Source: Bacillus sp. MM2020_4
Lineage (GTDB): Bacteria; Bacillota; Bacilli; Bacillales; Cytobacillaceae
Reading direction: 5' to 3'
Length of the DNA: 64,000 bases
Assembly: GCF_011250555.1 (NCBI RefSeq)
Contig: NZ_JAANMZ010000003.1
Location: 124,001-188,000, forward strand
Shown here: positions 63,958 through 64,000 of the stretch, one piece after another
Layout: each line of letters starts with the position of its first letter
How positions within the stretch are numbered: the stretch's first letter is position 1
The notes under the pieces: model-generated
The model's database searches: none
Told to the model about the DNA's origin: nothing
Seen by the model: only the letters and a program-made list of their open reading frames with translations
Position numbers and translations under genes: made by a program

Positions 63958-64000
63958 TTATTTGATTGGATCTTTTGTGTCCCATTTGATGGTGAATTGG
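63958..64000 (-). CDS. yslB: C-terminal fragment of a YslB-like (DUF2507) protein
   Basis: On the reverse strand the last 14 codons read QFTIKWDTKDPIK and a TAA stop at 63958. This resembles the C-terminus I remember for Bacillus YslB (...VKWDxKDP), whose gene neighbours lysC. The fragment is too short for certainty. The rest of the gene is outside the window. Confidence 0.5.
   Translation of the reverse strand, partial: QFTIKWDTKDPIK

Noticed and set aside
63941-64000. Forward ORF beginning ATG at 63941 and open to the window end
   Set aside because: It has no ribosome binding site; the reverse-strand reading (ending KWDTKDPIK) fits the known neighbour yslB better. Not decidable from 60 bases.

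Overview
This window is ordinary low-GC Firmicute core chromosome, most likely from a spore-forming Bacillaceae close to Bacillus/Neobacillus. The evidence is the near-complete collinearity with the Bacillus subtilis ytkL-dnaE-acc-pfkA-citZ-phoPR-polA-dnaBI-thrS-infC-pheST-mutS2-fad-uvrC-lysC region, plus sporulation genes (ytrH, ytrI, ytxC, ytvI, ytaF, sspI), strong AGGAGG-type ribosome binding sites, many TTG/GTG starts, T-boxes and a lysine riboswitch. I see no prophage, insertion sequence, CRISPR array, tRNA or rRNA. Family assignments come from recognising the protein sequences; no search was run.

Layout. 1-4.4 kb: end of ytkL, a small membrane protein, ytoI, ytpI, the nano-RNase nrnA and the reverse-strand sporulation pair ytrH-ytrI. 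4.4-14.9 kb: dnaE, malic enzyme, a GntR-type regulator, accDA, pfkA and pyk; identical 13-bp palindromes precede malic enzyme and accD. 15-16.7 kb: ytvI and ytwI. 17-21.2 kb: citZ-icd-mdh and a MaoC-like protein preceded by a perfect cre. 21.2-22.3 kb: four 52-bp tandem repeats and a convergent NERD-domain gene, the only clearly accessory patch. 22.4-29.5 kb: phoPR, polA, mutM, ytaF, coaE. 29.6-36 kb: gapB with paired CcpN-like sites, speD behind a structured leader, nrdR-dnaB-dnaI and ytxC. 36-43.4 kb: T-box/thrS, L20 leader/infC-rpmI-rplT, ysdA, ysdB, a dUTPase, ysdC, sspI, ysgA. 43.4-54.6 kb: T-box/pheST, a pterin dehydratase, rnhC, zapA, yshB, polX, mutS2, yshE and a 27-codon ORF. 54.7-60.4 kb: lcfA, fadR, fadB, etfBA (fatty acid beta-oxidation) and trxA. 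60.5-64 kb: uvrC, lysine riboswitch/lysC and the end of a convergent yslB-like gene.

The central theme is carbon flux: glycolysis (pfkA, pyk), gluconeogenesis (gapB), the oxidative TCA branch (citZ, icd, mdh), malate to pyruvate, acetyl-CoA to malonyl-CoA (accDA), and fatty acid degradation (fad/etf). Local operators are visible for several of these (GntR palindromes, cre, CcpN-like, FadR boxes). The rest is replication and repair (dnaE, polA, dnaB, dnaI, mutM, polX, mutS2, uvrC, rnhC) and translation (thrS, pheST, infC, L35, L20).

The most interesting unexplained signal is the roughly 140-nt speD leader. It has an 11-bp closing helix, a segment with two mutually exclusive partners, and an 8-nt run perfectly complementary to the speD Shine-Dalgarno. 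Other points worth a look are the matched GntR operators, a PhoR lacking most of its extracytoplasmic domain, the 52-bp repeat array, and a perfect cre in front of the MaoC-like gene.
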